From Oleidesulfovibrio sp047973035 (GTDB lineage Bacteria; Desulfobacterota; Desulfovibrionia; Desulfovibrionales; Desulfovibrionaceae), in assembly GCF_047973035.1 (NCBI RefSeq), contig NZ_JBKEBF010000046.1:80967-144966 (forward strand): DNA of 64,000 bases, read 5' to 3'. The position numbers and the translations under genes were made by a program. A model generated the notes under the pieces. That model was given only the letters and a program-made list of their open reading frames with translations. It ran no database searches and had not been told where the DNA came from. Position 1 is the stretch's first letter, and each line of letters begins with the position of its first letter. This document shows, piece after piece, positions 17,473-26,720 of this stretch.

Positions 17473-19497
17473 ATGAAGATTAAACTTATGGGCAGATTCC
17501 TTTTGCCTACATTGACGGTGCTTATCGTGGGTATGGGAGTCTCTTCGTGGTTAACAGGCCACTATTCGCAAAAAGCTGTAGGGGAGCTTGTCGCTGCTGA
17601 GAGCAGTCAGGTTGCAAAATCACTGACAGATTTGATTGATATGTGGGTGATAAATGCCGAGGTTACGCTAGAAGCGCAAGCCAACAGAAGTTTATTTAAA
17701 GATTTTTTTTCCGGAGAAGATTCAGAAGCTGCCGTAACTGAGGCATTGCAACAGGTTGCAATGCTTTATCAGGGGTTCGATTCTGTAAAGATAACCAATG
17801 CGCAAGGTTTGGTTATTGCCAGTACTATCCAGCAGGATGTTGGCTCTGTCAGTGCCAGAGACAGAAATTATTTTAAAAAAGTAATGCGCGGGGAGGTTGC
17901 CGTATCCGGTGCCTTGCGCAGCCTATCGACTGGACAGCTGATTTTTGTTGTTGCCGTACCGGTTAAAGTGCAGGGCAAGGTCGAGGGGGCCTTGCTGGCA
18001 ACTCTTAAGCTGGATGATTTCTCAAAACAGTTTGTTGACCCGATTTCAATTGGTAAAGAAGGCTTTGCCTTTATTCTGGATAGCGAAGGACGAATTCTTG
18101 CTCATAGAGATGAAGGCAGAATTATGTCGAGCGTCAGCCATTACGATTGGGCAGGCAAGCTTTTTGCCAAAGATCATGGCCTTACTCGTTACGAAGATGA
18201 AGGCGGATGGAAAGAAGTTGCCTTCCGGCGAGTTCATTCCACCGGCTGGGTGGTTGGCATATCTGCTTATGAACACGACGTGTACCAGCCATCTTACGAA
18301 CTTACTACAATCACACGCGTTATTTCTGTGGTTGTGGCGTTGATGGTAGGCGCAGTCATACTGCTTATTGTGCGCTCCATTGTGGGCACCATCCGTGAAA
18401 GCGTTACCTATGCAGCGGCCGTTGCAGAGGGCAGCCTTGATCAGGAGCTTCATGTTCAGCGCACAGACGAAATAGGCATTCTCGCTGACGCGTTGCGGAG
18501 CATGGTAGCCAACTTGAAGACCATGATTTCCACCGCCGAGGCAAAGACCGCTGAGGCAGAAGAACAGACCCAAAAAGCCAACATTGCCATGCAGGAAGCA
18601 GAAGCCGCCCGTGCCGCTGCGGAAGCCGCCAAACGCGAAGGGATGCTTCAGGCTGCAGGACAGCTTGAGCATGTCGTTCTAGCCCTTTCTTCAGCCTCTG
18701 AACAGCTTGCGGCACAGGTAGAAGAAGCAAGCCGCGGCAGCGATATCCAGCGCGAACGAACTGCAGAAACTGCGACTGCCATAGAAGAAATGAATGCGAC
18801 GGTGCTTGAAGTGGCCCGCAATGCGTCTGAGGCGGCTGAAAGTGCGGAAGATGCCCGCAATAACGCGGAAGAAGGACACGGTATTGTCGGTAACGTGATT
18901 GAATCGATAACCGAAGTGAAAAACCGTTCAGAAACGTTGAAAGCCAGCCTGCATCTTCTTGGTGAACATGCAGAAGGCATCGGCAAGATTATGACTGTAA
19001 TTACCGATATTGCAGATCAGACAAATCTGCTGGCCCTGAATGCGGCCATTGAAGCAGCCCGTGCCGGTGATGCAGGGCGTGGTTTTGCAGTAGTTGCAGA
19101 TGAAGTACGCAAGCTTGCAGAAAAAACCATGCAGGCAACAAAAGAGGTGGGCGACGCTGTTTCCGCCATTCAACAGGGAGCACGCGACAACATCGAAGGC
19201 ATGGACAGCGCCGGTGAAGCGATCCAGAAGTCCACTGAACTTGCAGGCCGTGCGGGCAAGTCGCTGCAGGCAATCCATAAAGTGGTAGAAAACACGGCAG
19301 ATCAGGTGCGGTCTATTGCGACTGCTTCTGAACAACAATCGGCTGCCAGTGAACAGATTGCCCGCAGCGCTGAAGAAGTGAACCGCATTGCCGATGAAAC
19401 TTCGCAGGTCATGACGCAATCCAGCGAGGCTGTCAGCGAACTGGCCCGCATGGCACAGGAACTACAGAACGTGGTTGAAGAACTGAAGAAGGGCTAG
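17473..19497 (+). CDS. Methyl-accepting chemotaxis protein, Cache-HAMP (tandem copy 2)
   Basis: A 674-residue paralogue of the preceding receptor with the same architecture: TM1, dCache sensor, TM2 (VVALMVGAVILLIVRSIV), HAMP, coiled coil with the tip ADQTNLLALNAAIEAARAG from about residue 512. An ATG at 17467 abuts the AGGGG; the ATG at 17473 has proper spacing and gives MKIKLMGRFLLPTL, parallel to the start of copy 1, so it is preferred. Each copy has its own terminator and leader, so they are separate transcription units. Confidence 0.93.
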   Translation: MKIKLMGRFLLPTLTVLIVGMGVSSWLTGHYSQKAVGELVAAESSQVAKSLTDLIDMWVINAEVTLEAQANRSLFKDFFSGEDSEAAVTEALQQVAMLYQGFDSVKITNAQGLVIASTIQQDVGSVSARDRNYFKKVMRGEVAVSGALRSLSTGQLIFVVAVPVKVQGKVEGALLATLKLDDFSKQFVDPISIGKEGFAFILDSEGRILAHRDEGRIMSSVSHYDWAGKLFAKDHGLTRYEDEGGWKEVAFRRVHSTGWVVGISAYEHDVYQPSYELTTITRVISVVVALMVGAVILLIVRSIVGTIRESVTYAAAVAEGSLDQELHVQRTDEIGILADALRSMVANLKTMISTAEAKTAEAEEQTQKANIAMQEAEAARAAAEAAKREGMLQAAGQLEHVVLALSSASEQLAAQVEEASRGSDIQRERTAETATAIEEMNATVLEVARNASEAAESAEDARNNAEEGHGIVGNVIESITEVKNRSETLKASLHLLGEHAEGIGKIMTVITDIADQTNLLALNAAIEAARAGDAGRGFAVVADEVRKLAEKTMQATKEVGDAVSAIQQGARDNIEGMDSAGEAIQKSTELAGRAGKSLQAIHKVVENTADQVRSIATASEQQSAASEQIARSAEEVNRIADETSQVMTQSSEAVSELARMAQELQNVVEELKKG

Positions 19498-19563
19498 AAA
19501 GAGCTTAGGGTTTGCGTGCGCAATGCAGCATGGCTGCTGCCTGTTGTTGAATAAAAAAAGATA

Positions 19564-19611
19564 ATCCCCGAAGGGCACTGCATTATGCAATCGCCCTTCG
19601 GGGATTTTTTT
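19564..19611 (+). terminator. Intrinsic terminator after tandem chemoreceptor 2
   Basis: Perfect 13-bp stem ATCCCCGAAGGGC / GCCCTTCGGGGAT followed by T7. Confidence 0.93.
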
Positions 19612-19782
19612 GGATAACAGCAAATCCGAAGCCAAAGCGAACGTGCAAGGGTAAGATGGCATAACGGCAAGCGGTGTCGGCTGATTCTCCATACCCTGCT
19701 AGCCTTTCGGGTGTATTCCTGAACTGTCTGGTCGAGCAAACCGTCTAGCTGGTCAGATGCCGTAGTCGTAATGTAAGCGGCT

Positions 19783-19831
19783 TAAAAAAATCCCCCTGAA
19801 GCGTACATGCGCCTCAGGGGGAATCAATATA
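19783..19831 (-). terminator. Intrinsic terminator after rlmN
   Basis: On the minus strand the stem CCCCCTGA / TCAGGGGG, with an inner GCG/CGC pairing, is followed by ATTTTTTT. It faces the chemoreceptor terminator across about 170 bases. Confidence 0.9.
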
Positions 19832-19891
19832 TGCATAGACAGGAACAGGTGTGCAGGACGGTGCGGAAAACAAAAGCTGATCGTGCTGAAA

Positions 19892-20959
19892 CTATTCTGC
19901 GCCTTCTGCTTCAGTTTTTTCGGCAGCCTTCAATTGTCCGCAGGCGGCTTTAATGTCTGCCCCTTTGCTTTTGCGAATGATGGCAGTGATGTTTTTTGAC
20001 CACAGATACTTTTCAAATGCCAGAATGCGTTCTTCTGTAGGGGCCTTGTACGGGTCGCTTTCATCACCGGACGGGTTGTAAACAATCAGGTTAAGCTTGC
20101 CTTTGGTTTGTGCAAGCAGCCTGACAAGTTGTTTGGCATGCTCAAGAGAATCATTCACATCGCCAAGCAATAAGTACTCAAAGGTAATGCGCTCGCGTGT
20201 TTTCAGCGGGTAATTGCGCAGTGCATCGATGAAATCGCCAAGTTCCCAACGGGCAGCCTTGGGCATAATCTGCGCCCTGAGTTCCTGCGTAGGTGCGTGC
20301 AACGACACGGCCAGAAAGGCGAGTCCGCTTTCGCCCAGCTCACGAAGTCCCTCAGGATTGACGCCGCAGGTGGATACCGTGATACGGCGTGGCGAAAATA
20401 GCAGACCGAAGTCGCTGTTCAGCGTCTGCAGGCTGCGCATTACTTCATTCAGGTTCAGCAGCGGCTCGCCCATGCCCATGAAGACAAGATTACGCAAGAT
20501 AGGTCTTTCTGCCACGTCATTCAGGTATTCACGGGCAACCAGTACCTGCCCGAGAATTTCAGACATGGTCATGTTACGCTCAAAGCCCAGCGTACCGGTA
20601 GCGCAGAAAGTGCATCCCATGGCACAGCCCACCTGACACGAAAGACACTGGGTCAGCCTGCCCTGAGAACCGGGAATGAGCACGGTTTCTATCAGCGCCC
20701 CGTCAGCAAGCCGCAACAGAAATTTAGTCGTGCCGTCCTGACTTACTTGTGTTTTGACCATTTCCGGCCAGGTTATATGGGCACGTTCTTTCAGCAGCGC
20801 GCGGGTCTGCTTTGATACGTTGGTCATCTGGTCAAAATCGCGCACATATTTGTTCCACAGCCACTGCCAGATCTGGCGGGCGCGGAATTTTTTTTCGCCG
20901 AGCTCGTGTACGAGAAACTTTTCAAGCTCTTCAAATGTCAGGTTCAGAATGTCAACCAT
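19892..20959 (-). CDS. rlmN: 23S rRNA (adenine(2503)-C(2))-methyltransferase RlmN
   Basis: Radical-SAM enzyme that methylates A2503 of 23S rRNA and A37 of some tRNAs. The iron-sulfur motif CAMGCTFCATG is near residue 112, GMGEPLLNLNEVM follows in the core, and the second essential cysteine, which is methylated during catalysis in this family, is in AACGQLKAAE near the C terminus. The 355-residue length is normal. The last residues (EKTEAEGAE) are a short acidic tail. Confidence 0.96.
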   Translation of the reverse strand: MVDILNLTFEELEKFLVHELGEKKFRARQIWQWLWNKYVRDFDQMTNVSKQTRALLKERAHITWPEMVKTQVSQDGTTKFLLRLADGALIETVLIPGSQGRLTQCLSCQVGCAMGCTFCATGTLGFERNMTMSEILGQVLVAREYLNDVAERPILRNLVFMGMGEPLLNLNEVMRSLQTLNSDFGLLFSPRRITVSTCGVNPEGLRELGESGLAFLAVSLHAPTQELRAQIMPKAARWELGDFIDALRNYPLKTRERITFEYLLLGDVNDSLEHAKQLVRLLAQTKGKLNLIVYNPSGDESDPYKAPTEERILAFEKYLWSKNITAIIRKSKGADIKAACGQLKAAEKTEAEGAE

Positions 20960-21100
20960 GACTGGTTCTCCGGTGAATAAACTGGCCGCGTAACACTTTG
21001 TTTCCGTTTAAGATAGCACATAGTTGCCATTTCGCCAAAAGCGGAACAGTGCAGAATATGGTGTAGTATGAATGCGGCTGCGACTGGGGGAATATAGGAA

Positions 21101-21140
21101 GAAGGGCCGGAAGGGGAACCCCTCCGGCCCGATTTTTTTT
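21101..21140. terminator. Strong hairpin between rlmN and the HD gene
   Basis: GGGCCGGA / TCCGGCCC around GGGG/CCCC pairing. The T8 run follows the stem on the plus strand, while the minus strand (where the HD gene ends at 21139) reads only a TTCTTCC tail. It may work in both directions; there is no plus-strand gene upstream of it. Confidence 0.6.
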
Positions 21141-22461
21141 AATGAGGCGAACGTTCGCTGTACGTTTTCACGAACTGGATAGCGTCCTTGGTGTCTGTAA
21201 CTTCGCCTGTAACCTGCGCTTTCAGCAGGGCATCGCGGATTACACCCACATAAGGACCGGGTTTGAGTCCGGTGAATTCCATGATTTCGTTACCGTTCAA
21301 CAGCGGTTCCAGCATCTGCTCAGGCGTTTCTGCACGCTCAAGGTACTTCATATTGTGGTTGAAGTGCGTGTAGTTGCCGTCACGTGCTTTTATGTCGGCA
21401 CGGGCGATTTCGATCAGACGGGGGTATTCGTCAAGCGCCTTGAAGCGGCGGATACCTTTGTCTGTCAGCATGAAGTGGAAACGCATGTGGTGGCGGACAA
21501 GGTGGCAGATAATGTCGATGTCTTCCGGCAGGAAGTGCAGACGACGCAGAATCTTACGTGTTACCTTGGCTCCGATGCGATGATGCTGATAGAACGTCCA
21601 TTTACCGTTATAGTATTCAGCCGCGTACAGCTTGCCCACATCGTGGAACATGGTGGCAACAGTGCCTAACCAGTCAAACGGCAGTTCTTCGGGGTAGCGG
21701 CGCATGCACTCGATGGTGTGATCAAGTACAGTTTCTTCACCTGCTTCAGGTGTACGCAGGTGGCTGATGCGCGAGAGTGCTGCCAGTTCGGGAATAAGGC
21801 CGTGCAGCATCATGGAATCAAACATCAGCTGCACGAACTTGTACATGTTCTCGGCTTCGACCTTGCGCCATTCATCCATGATGTCGGTAACGGGCACGTA
21901 GTCGAGGATGCGGCTTGCGCTGCGAACAATGGCCATCCACGAGTTCGGCTCGATGGGCAGGTCAAAGTTTGCGGCAATGCGCATGGCGCGTACGCCAAGC
22001 ACATAAGAACGCCTGAGTGTTTCGTCGGGCACACCTTCAAAGCGAACGGTACCGCCCGAGAAATCAGCAAAACCGTGATAGGTTTCTGCCGAGCTGGGAA
22101 TAAACGGACAAGCCAGCGAAGACGGCAATGCCCCCTTTGCTTCCATCCGGCGCAGCATGCTGGGAGTCACGCGGGAGAGCGTGGCTTCAGGATGCGACGA
22201 ATCGTCAGTGTCGGTATGATAGAAGCGGAAGAGGGTATCACCTTCCCGCAGAATGCCTACAACACCTTCCTCATTGGACAGTTCAAGACCGGGAAAAATC
22301 TTGCCGAGCTCGGTGTAATCAGGCTCACAGGCGATATCTACTTCGAGGCAATCCTGGTCTATCAGTTCAGACTGTAACTGGGTGTTAACCACATAGGCGT
22401 CGTACCCGTTACGCATTATGGCCTTGCAGATGCCGATAGCATCCTTGAAGGGCTGGGTCAT
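21139..22461 (-). CDS. HD-domain protein with degenerate tRNA nucleotidyltransferase-like head
   Basis: 440 residues with the layout of the CCA-adding / poly(A) polymerase family. The head domain (residues 1-135) keeps the LEVDIACEPDY strand but lacks the GGxxRD catalytic signature: the equivalent stretch reads AYVVNTQLQSEL. A linker domain (RSYVLGVRAMRIAANFDL, SASRILDYVPVTDIMDEWRK) follows, then a complete HD phosphohydrolase domain (DHTIECMRR, ATMFHDVGKLYAAE, ICHLVRHHMRF). It may therefore act as an HD phosphohydrolase rather than as a nucleotidyltransferase. AAGGAGGAAG precedes the ATG. It is a single gene between two hairpins. Confidence 0.8.
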   Translation of the reverse strand: MTQPFKDAIGICKAIMRNGYDAYVVNTQLQSELIDQDCLEVDIACEPDYTELGKIFPGLELSNEEGVVGILREGDTLFRFYHTDTDDSSHPEATLSRVTPSMLRRMEAKGALPSSLACPFIPSSAETYHGFADFSGGTVRFEGVPDETLRRSYVLGVRAMRIAANFDLPIEPNSWMAIVRSASRILDYVPVTDIMDEWRKVEAENMYKFVQLMFDSMMLHGLIPELAALSRISHLRTPEAGEETVLDHTIECMRRYPEELPFDWLGTVATMFHDVGKLYAAEYYNGKWTFYQHHRIGAKVTRKILRRLHFLPEDIDIICHLVRHHMRFHFMLTDKGIRRFKALDEYPRLIEIARADIKARDGNYTHFNHNMKYLERAETPEQMLEPLLNGNEIMEFTGLKPGPYVGVIRDALLKAQVTGEVTDTKDAIQFVKTYSERSPH

Positions 22462-22531
22462 TCTTCCTCCTTATGCATACGCCGACTAGCGGCGGAAACG
22501 CTGTTCGTTCAGGCAATGCATTTCAAGCTAA

Positions 22532-22559
22532 CCGCCTGTTGTCAAGCCGGAACAGGCGG
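22532..22559. terminator. Hairpin between pyrC and the HD gene
   Basis: Perfect 9-bp arms CCGCCTGTT and AACAGGCGG. No U tract follows on the minus strand, so terminator function is uncertain. Confidence 0.4.
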
Positions 22560-22575
22560 AAAAAACAAATTACCG

Positions 22576-23856
22576 TTATACGATTTTGTGTCCGCCCATC
22601 CAATGAGACGTGACCTTACCCGCAAGCTTCCAACCGGTAAAGGGTGTGTTTTTGCCTTTGGAGTGCATAGTTTCAGGGCCTACAACCCATTCCTGAGCCG
22701 GATCAAACAGGAAAAAGTCAGCCGGATCGCCATGCGTGAAGCGGTTTACAGGCAGGCGGAACAGCCCGCCCGGTGCATGGCACCACAAGCGGATCATGTC
22801 TTCTTCCTTAAACAGCCCTTCCTGTATCAGACGCCACGAAAGCGCTACCGCGGTATCAAGGCCGGAGATGCCGTTGGGGGCTTCGTCCAGCGGAGTTTCT
22901 TTTTCGTGCGCGGCGTGGGGAGCATGGTCGGTTACCATTATGTCTATGGTTCCGTCCTGCACTGCGCGGCGCATAGCAGCCACATCATCAGGCGTGCGAA
23001 GCGGAGGATTAACCTTGGCTGCTGTGGAATACTGCTCCAAAGCCACATCATCCAGCAGCAGGTAGTGCGGGCAGGTTTCTGCCGTAACTTTTACGCCGCG
23101 GCTTTTGGCCCAGGCGATAAGTTCCACAGACTGGCGGCAGCTGATGTGGGCAAGGTGCACCGGAATGTCGAGATATTCGGAAAGCAGTATGTCACGTGCA
23201 ACCTGAACTGATTCTGCCACGACAGACTGACCTTTTACGCCCATGCGTCCGCTGGTTACGCCTTCGTTCATGTGCGTACCGCGTGCAAGGGTAGGGTCTT
23301 CGCAGTGGTCGATGATGATTTTGCCGAAATCAGCCGCATACTCCATGCAGCGGCGGAACATCTCTGCGCCGCCTACAGGCAGGCCGTCGTTGGAAAATGC
23401 TACGCAGCCGGCTGCGGCCAGCTCGCCCATGGGGGCCAGTTCTTCGCCTTTCAGCCCTTTGGTAGCGGCACCCACAGGATGTACGCGCGGGCCGTGAGGC
23501 CATGACTTTCGGGCGCGTTCCAGCATGAGCTCAGTAACAGACGTATCATCGTTAACGGGCTTGGTGTTCGCCATGGGCAGCACAGCGCCAAAACCGCCAT
23601 GGGCGGCTGCGGCTAGGCCGGACTCCACATCTTCCTTGTACTCGAAACCGGGCTCGCGCAGGTGCACGTGGCAGTCGATGAAGCTGGGAAAGACAATCTG
23701 CCCTTTGGCGTCAAATATTTCTGCACCGGCAGGGGCTGCATTATTGTCGTGGTCGGCTACAGAGGCAATACGTCCGCCGGATACGGTGATATCAACGGCA
23801 CGCCCGAGAAGGAGTGCATTGGATACAAATAATGTTTGTGCGGTCTGTTCGGACAT
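22576..23856 (-). CDS. pyrC: Dihydroorotase
   Basis: Cyclises carbamoyl-aspartate to dihydroorotate in pyrimidine synthesis. The 426-residue product is a class I (multifunctional-type) dihydroorotase with the metal ligands in FIDCHVHLREPGFEYK, MANTKPVNDD, the downstream DHCEDP and HLAHISCRQS segments, and the catalytic Asp in VTDHAPHA. Its ATG overlaps the stop of pyrB (TAATG), which shows a coupled pyrB-pyrC operon. Confidence 0.96.
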   Translation of the reverse strand: MSEQTAQTLFVSNALLLGRAVDITVSGGRIASVADHDNNAAPAGAEIFDAKGQIVFPSFIDCHVHLREPGFEYKEDVESGLAAAAHGGFGAVLPMANTKPVNDDTSVTELMLERARKSWPHGPRVHPVGAATKGLKGEELAPMGELAAAGCVAFSNDGLPVGGAEMFRRCMEYAADFGKIIIDHCEDPTLARGTHMNEGVTSGRMGVKGQSVVAESVQVARDILLSEYLDIPVHLAHISCRQSVELIAWAKSRGVKVTAETCPHYLLLDDVALEQYSTAAKVNPPLRTPDDVAAMRRAVQDGTIDIMVTDHAPHAAHEKETPLDEAPNGISGLDTAVALSWRLIQEGLFKEEDMIRLWCHAPGGLFRLPVNRFTHGDPADFFLFDPAQEWVVGPETMHSKGKNTPFTGWKLAGKVTSHWMGGHKIV

Positions 23857-24812
23857 TAGCGGTCTCCTTCGTCTTTGCGGGTTGCGTGAAGGAAAAGAAT
23901 GGCCATGCGGGTGGCTACACCGGACGCAACCTGATCAAGCACAAGGCTCTGCGGTGCATCGGCAAGAGCGGAGGAGATCTCCACGCCGCGGTTCATGGGG
24001 CCGGGGTGCAGTACTTTTACGTCCGCTGCGGCTTCTTTCAGGTGGTCAAGGCCAAGGCAGTAACGGTTTGCGTATTCGCGCAGGTCCGGCAGAAGCCCTG
24101 CCTGCTGGCGTTCAAGCTGCAGCCGCAGCGCCATGACAGCATCAACACCCTGCACGGCTTTTTTCAGGTTGTCATATATTTCCGCAGGCCACGTATGGAC
24201 ACCGGCAGGCAGTAATGTGCGGGGTGCGCACAGGCGCACTTTTGCTCCCAGCTTGGTCAGCAGGTGCACGTTGGAGCGTGCAACGCGGCTATGGGCGATG
24301 TCGCCCAGAATAAGTACTGTTTTGCCCTCAAATTGTCCCTTCCATGCGCGGTTAAGCGAAAAGGAATCCAGCAGGGCCTGTGTGGGGTGCGCATGCCAGC
24401 CGTCACCACCGTTAACGATGGCGCAGTCCAGCCGTTCGGCAAGAAATTGCGCGGCACCGCTGGAGGTATGCCTGATAACGATGACGTCAGGCGACATGGC
24501 CTGCAGTGTCAGGGCAGTGTCTTTCAGACTTTCGCCTTTAACTAAGCTGGAGCCGGATTTTGCCAGCGAAAACGTGTCTGCCGAAAGACGCTTGCCCGCC
24601 ATGTCAAAGGAGGTCTTTGTGCGCGTGCTGGGCTCTGCAAAAAAGAGCACCACGGTTCTGCCTTTCAGCGTGGGAACCTTTTTCACGGGGCGCTGGTTGA
24701 TCTCATGAAACTGTCCGGCAAGGTCAAGCAGATGCATTACATCAGCTTTAGAAAGCTGCGTAACGTCCAGCAGGTCTTTATGGGGCCAGATGTATCGTTC
24801 TTGGTGTTGCAT
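23856..24812 (-). CDS. pyrB: Aspartate carbamoyltransferase, catalytic chain
   Basis: Transfers the carbamoyl group to aspartate, the committed step of pyrimidine synthesis. The carbamoyl-phosphate site (EPSTRTKTSFDMAGKRL, about residue 55) and the HPTQALLD and HPGPMNRG motifs are intact; 318 residues is normal. No regulatory pyrI gene is adjacent; instead it is coupled to a full-length pyrC, the usual arrangement where PyrB pairs with a dihydroorotase-type partner. Confidence 0.96.
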   Translation of the reverse strand: MQHQERYIWPHKDLLDVTQLSKADVMHLLDLAGQFHEINQRPVKKVPTLKGRTVVLFFAEPSTRTKTSFDMAGKRLSADTFSLAKSGSSLVKGESLKDTALTLQAMSPDVIVIRHTSSGAAQFLAERLDCAIVNGGDGWHAHPTQALLDSFSLNRAWKGQFEGKTVLILGDIAHSRVARSNVHLLTKLGAKVRLCAPRTLLPAGVHTWPAEIYDNLKKAVQGVDAVMALRLQLERQQAGLLPDLREYANRYCLGLDHLKEAAADVKVLHPGPMNRGVEISSALADAPQSLVLDQVASGVATRMAILFLHATRKDEGDR

Positions 24813-24860
24813 TGTCTTCCGGTCTCATTGCGGGATGTGTATCCCGGTTCGTGCCCGCGG

Positions 24861-26087
24861 CTATGCGGGGCAAAGGTCGTCGGGCAATACCGCCCAGCGC
24901 GCCTGCATTCCTGCGGCTATGGCGCCCATATGCGTAAGCCCCAGCGCCTGAGCGCCGTTGGCGGTAAGCATAGGCAGCAGCTCATCGGGGCCAAGCCCTT
25001 GCCAGTCGCGCAGTGCGCGGGCTTCGTTCCATAAATTCAGGTCGTGGTTTGAGGCCAGACTGTCTGTACCAAAGCACAGCAGCAATCCGGCCTGCATAAA
25101 TTTGTGTACCGGCGCGTCTCCGGTGCCGATGGCTCTGTTGCTGCGCGGGCACAGACATACCGCAGTGCCGCTTTGCGAGAGCATGGCAATATCATCATCG
25201 TTGCAATGCACGCAGTGCACGGCCAGCGTGCCTGTTCCTAACAGTCCCAGCGCGTGGGCATGGGCTACGGGCGTGCAGCGGGGAGGAGTGTAATCCGGCG
25301 GTAAAACGCGTACGGAAAGAAGTTCTTTAAAGTCGCCGGTGCCGTCTGCAAGCATCTGCACTTCGCCCTCGTGTTCAGCAAGATGCATGGAATACGGCTT
25401 GCCGTTGGCAATGCACCAGTTTTTTGCAAGCGCAAGCAAGCGCGGATGGGTGGAATAGAGCGCATGGCCGGCAGGGGCGGCATGGCTGAGGGCTTCTTGC
25501 GGCAGCATTTTTGCGGTTGCGGGCCACAGCATATCTTCCAGCGGAGCCGTAAATTTGTGCCCGAAGCATTCAAGCAGCAGATGGTACGAAAGGTTTGCTT
25601 CGGCAGCGCACTCTGCCACCAGAGCAGGAGCCCGACTGGTAATATCTGCAACATGGGCCGTGCCTGTGCTGTGCATAAAAGTGACAGCGTCGGTAATCGC
25701 CTGTCTGTCAGGTGTCATGTCCTGCCTGATCATATGCCCGACCCATTCGGTAAAGCCTTGCCCGAGGCGTGTTTTGCCGCCAAGGTGGCTTAACTCTATA
25801 TGGTTGTGGCAGTTGATGAGGCCCGGAACCAGCGTAACATCGCCAAGGTCCTGCAAGGGGATATCCGCACGGCGCTTGAACTCGGCATACGATTCTACAG
25901 CGACAATAGTATCCTGCTGCACAATAATAACCCCGTCTTCGAAAACGGGACGGGGTGTGGAAGCAAAGCCTGAAAATTGCTGATATTTGGGAGAGGCGCC
26001 GGTGGAAAATGGTGTAGCGGCAGCGGCAGCCAGCCGCTTTTCGGTCATGGTTATGATGCGTTTCGCTCGGAAAGCGGTAAGTTTCAT
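24861..26087 (-). CDS. Amidohydrolase of the SAH/aminofutalosine deaminase group
   Basis: A 408-residue metal-dependent hydrolase with the binuclear-fold signatures: GLINCHNHIELSHLGG, SMHLAEHEGE, AVHCVHCND and CFGTDSLASNHDLN. The start is taken at the ATG at 26087 (MKLTAFRAKRIITM), giving the usual beta-sandwich entry; an in-frame ATG at 26162 would add an unlikely extension. Members deaminate adenosine-like compounds. Because this organism depends on menaquinone (qrc genes are in the window), aminodeoxyfutalosine deaminase of the futalosine pathway is a plausible specific role, but that is inference. It lies 48 bases upstream of pyrB on the same strand. Confidence 0.8.
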   Translation of the reverse strand: MKLTAFRAKRIITMTEKRLAAAAATPFSTGASPKYQQFSGFASTPRPVFEDGVIIVQQDTIVAVESYAEFKRRADIPLQDLGDVTLVPGLINCHNHIELSHLGGKTRLGQGFTEWVGHMIRQDMTPDRQAITDAVTFMHSTGTAHVADITSRAPALVAECAAEANLSYHLLLECFGHKFTAPLEDMLWPATAKMLPQEALSHAAPAGHALYSTHPRLLALAKNWCIANGKPYSMHLAEHEGEVQMLADGTGDFKELLSVRVLPPDYTPPRCTPVAHAHALGLLGTGTLAVHCVHCNDDDIAMLSQSGTAVCLCPRSNRAIGTGDAPVHKFMQAGLLLCFGTDSLASNHDLNLWNEARALRDWQGLGPDELLPMLTANGAQALGLTHMGAIAAGMQARWAVLPDDLCPA

Positions 26088-26372
26088 CACCGGAAAAGCC
26101 TTGTTTATTCTGGTCGTTGAAGTGCGCTGTGCAGGTTTTCGGCAATGGGTAAACAGCCGCAACCTGACGCTGCCAGCGCGCTACAAAGCAGGATACCTTG
26201 TTGCGCGACGCTTGTACACTGTGCGGGGGCAGAGGTAAAGTGCGTAAATATGAGCACCACAAGAATCAAAATCCCCGTTTTATAATGATGGCAAAGAGTC
26301 TGTTTAACTGCATGGATAGAACCGTGTCTGCCGCGAATAGATATTTCCTTATGTTTTTTGTGATGTGTTGCA

Positions 26373-26711
26373 GTGTCTCAAATGGTTCACATAGTACGCG
26401 GGGCATTCTCCCGTTGCAGAAATTGTAGGGTGCGGCATATCGGCAAGTGGTGCCTGTGCGGATGTATTTATGAAGACGCGGGGACAGTGAAGTATATTGA
26501 AATGTTGAGAGATCCAGATGAGGCTATTGTGCCGGCAAGCTGTGTGGGGTACTTTTTTCAGATTACGTTATGCCGGACCAACACTGTGCGCTCGCAGAGC
26601 CTGATTACAAGGGGATGTGAGTACACATGGTATTATATTAATGATGCAGACTACTGCGTGGCAGCTATTAAAAAAATTCCGGCCCTTGCCGGATGGGCTG
26701 TAGTGCCATAG
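26373..26711 (+). CDS. Small cysteine-rich hypothetical protein, doubtful
   Basis: 112 residues, not recognised. The C-terminal two thirds (IEMLRDPDEAIVPASCVG through CEYTWYYINDADYC to GWAVVP) have a reasonable composition and codon use, while the first 30 residues are dominated by Arg and Cys and may not be translated. It ends nine bases before the next gene, which could make a two-gene unit. There is no clear ribosome site. The rest of the 26163-26720 gap shows nothing else. Confidence 0.3.
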   Translation: MSQMVHIVRGAFSRCRNCRVRHIGKWCLCGCIYEDAGTVKYIEMLRDPDEAIVPASCVGYFFQITLCRTNTVRSQSLITRGCEYTWYYINDADYCVAAIKKIPALAGWAVVP

Positions 26712-26720
26712 ATAGTCAGT

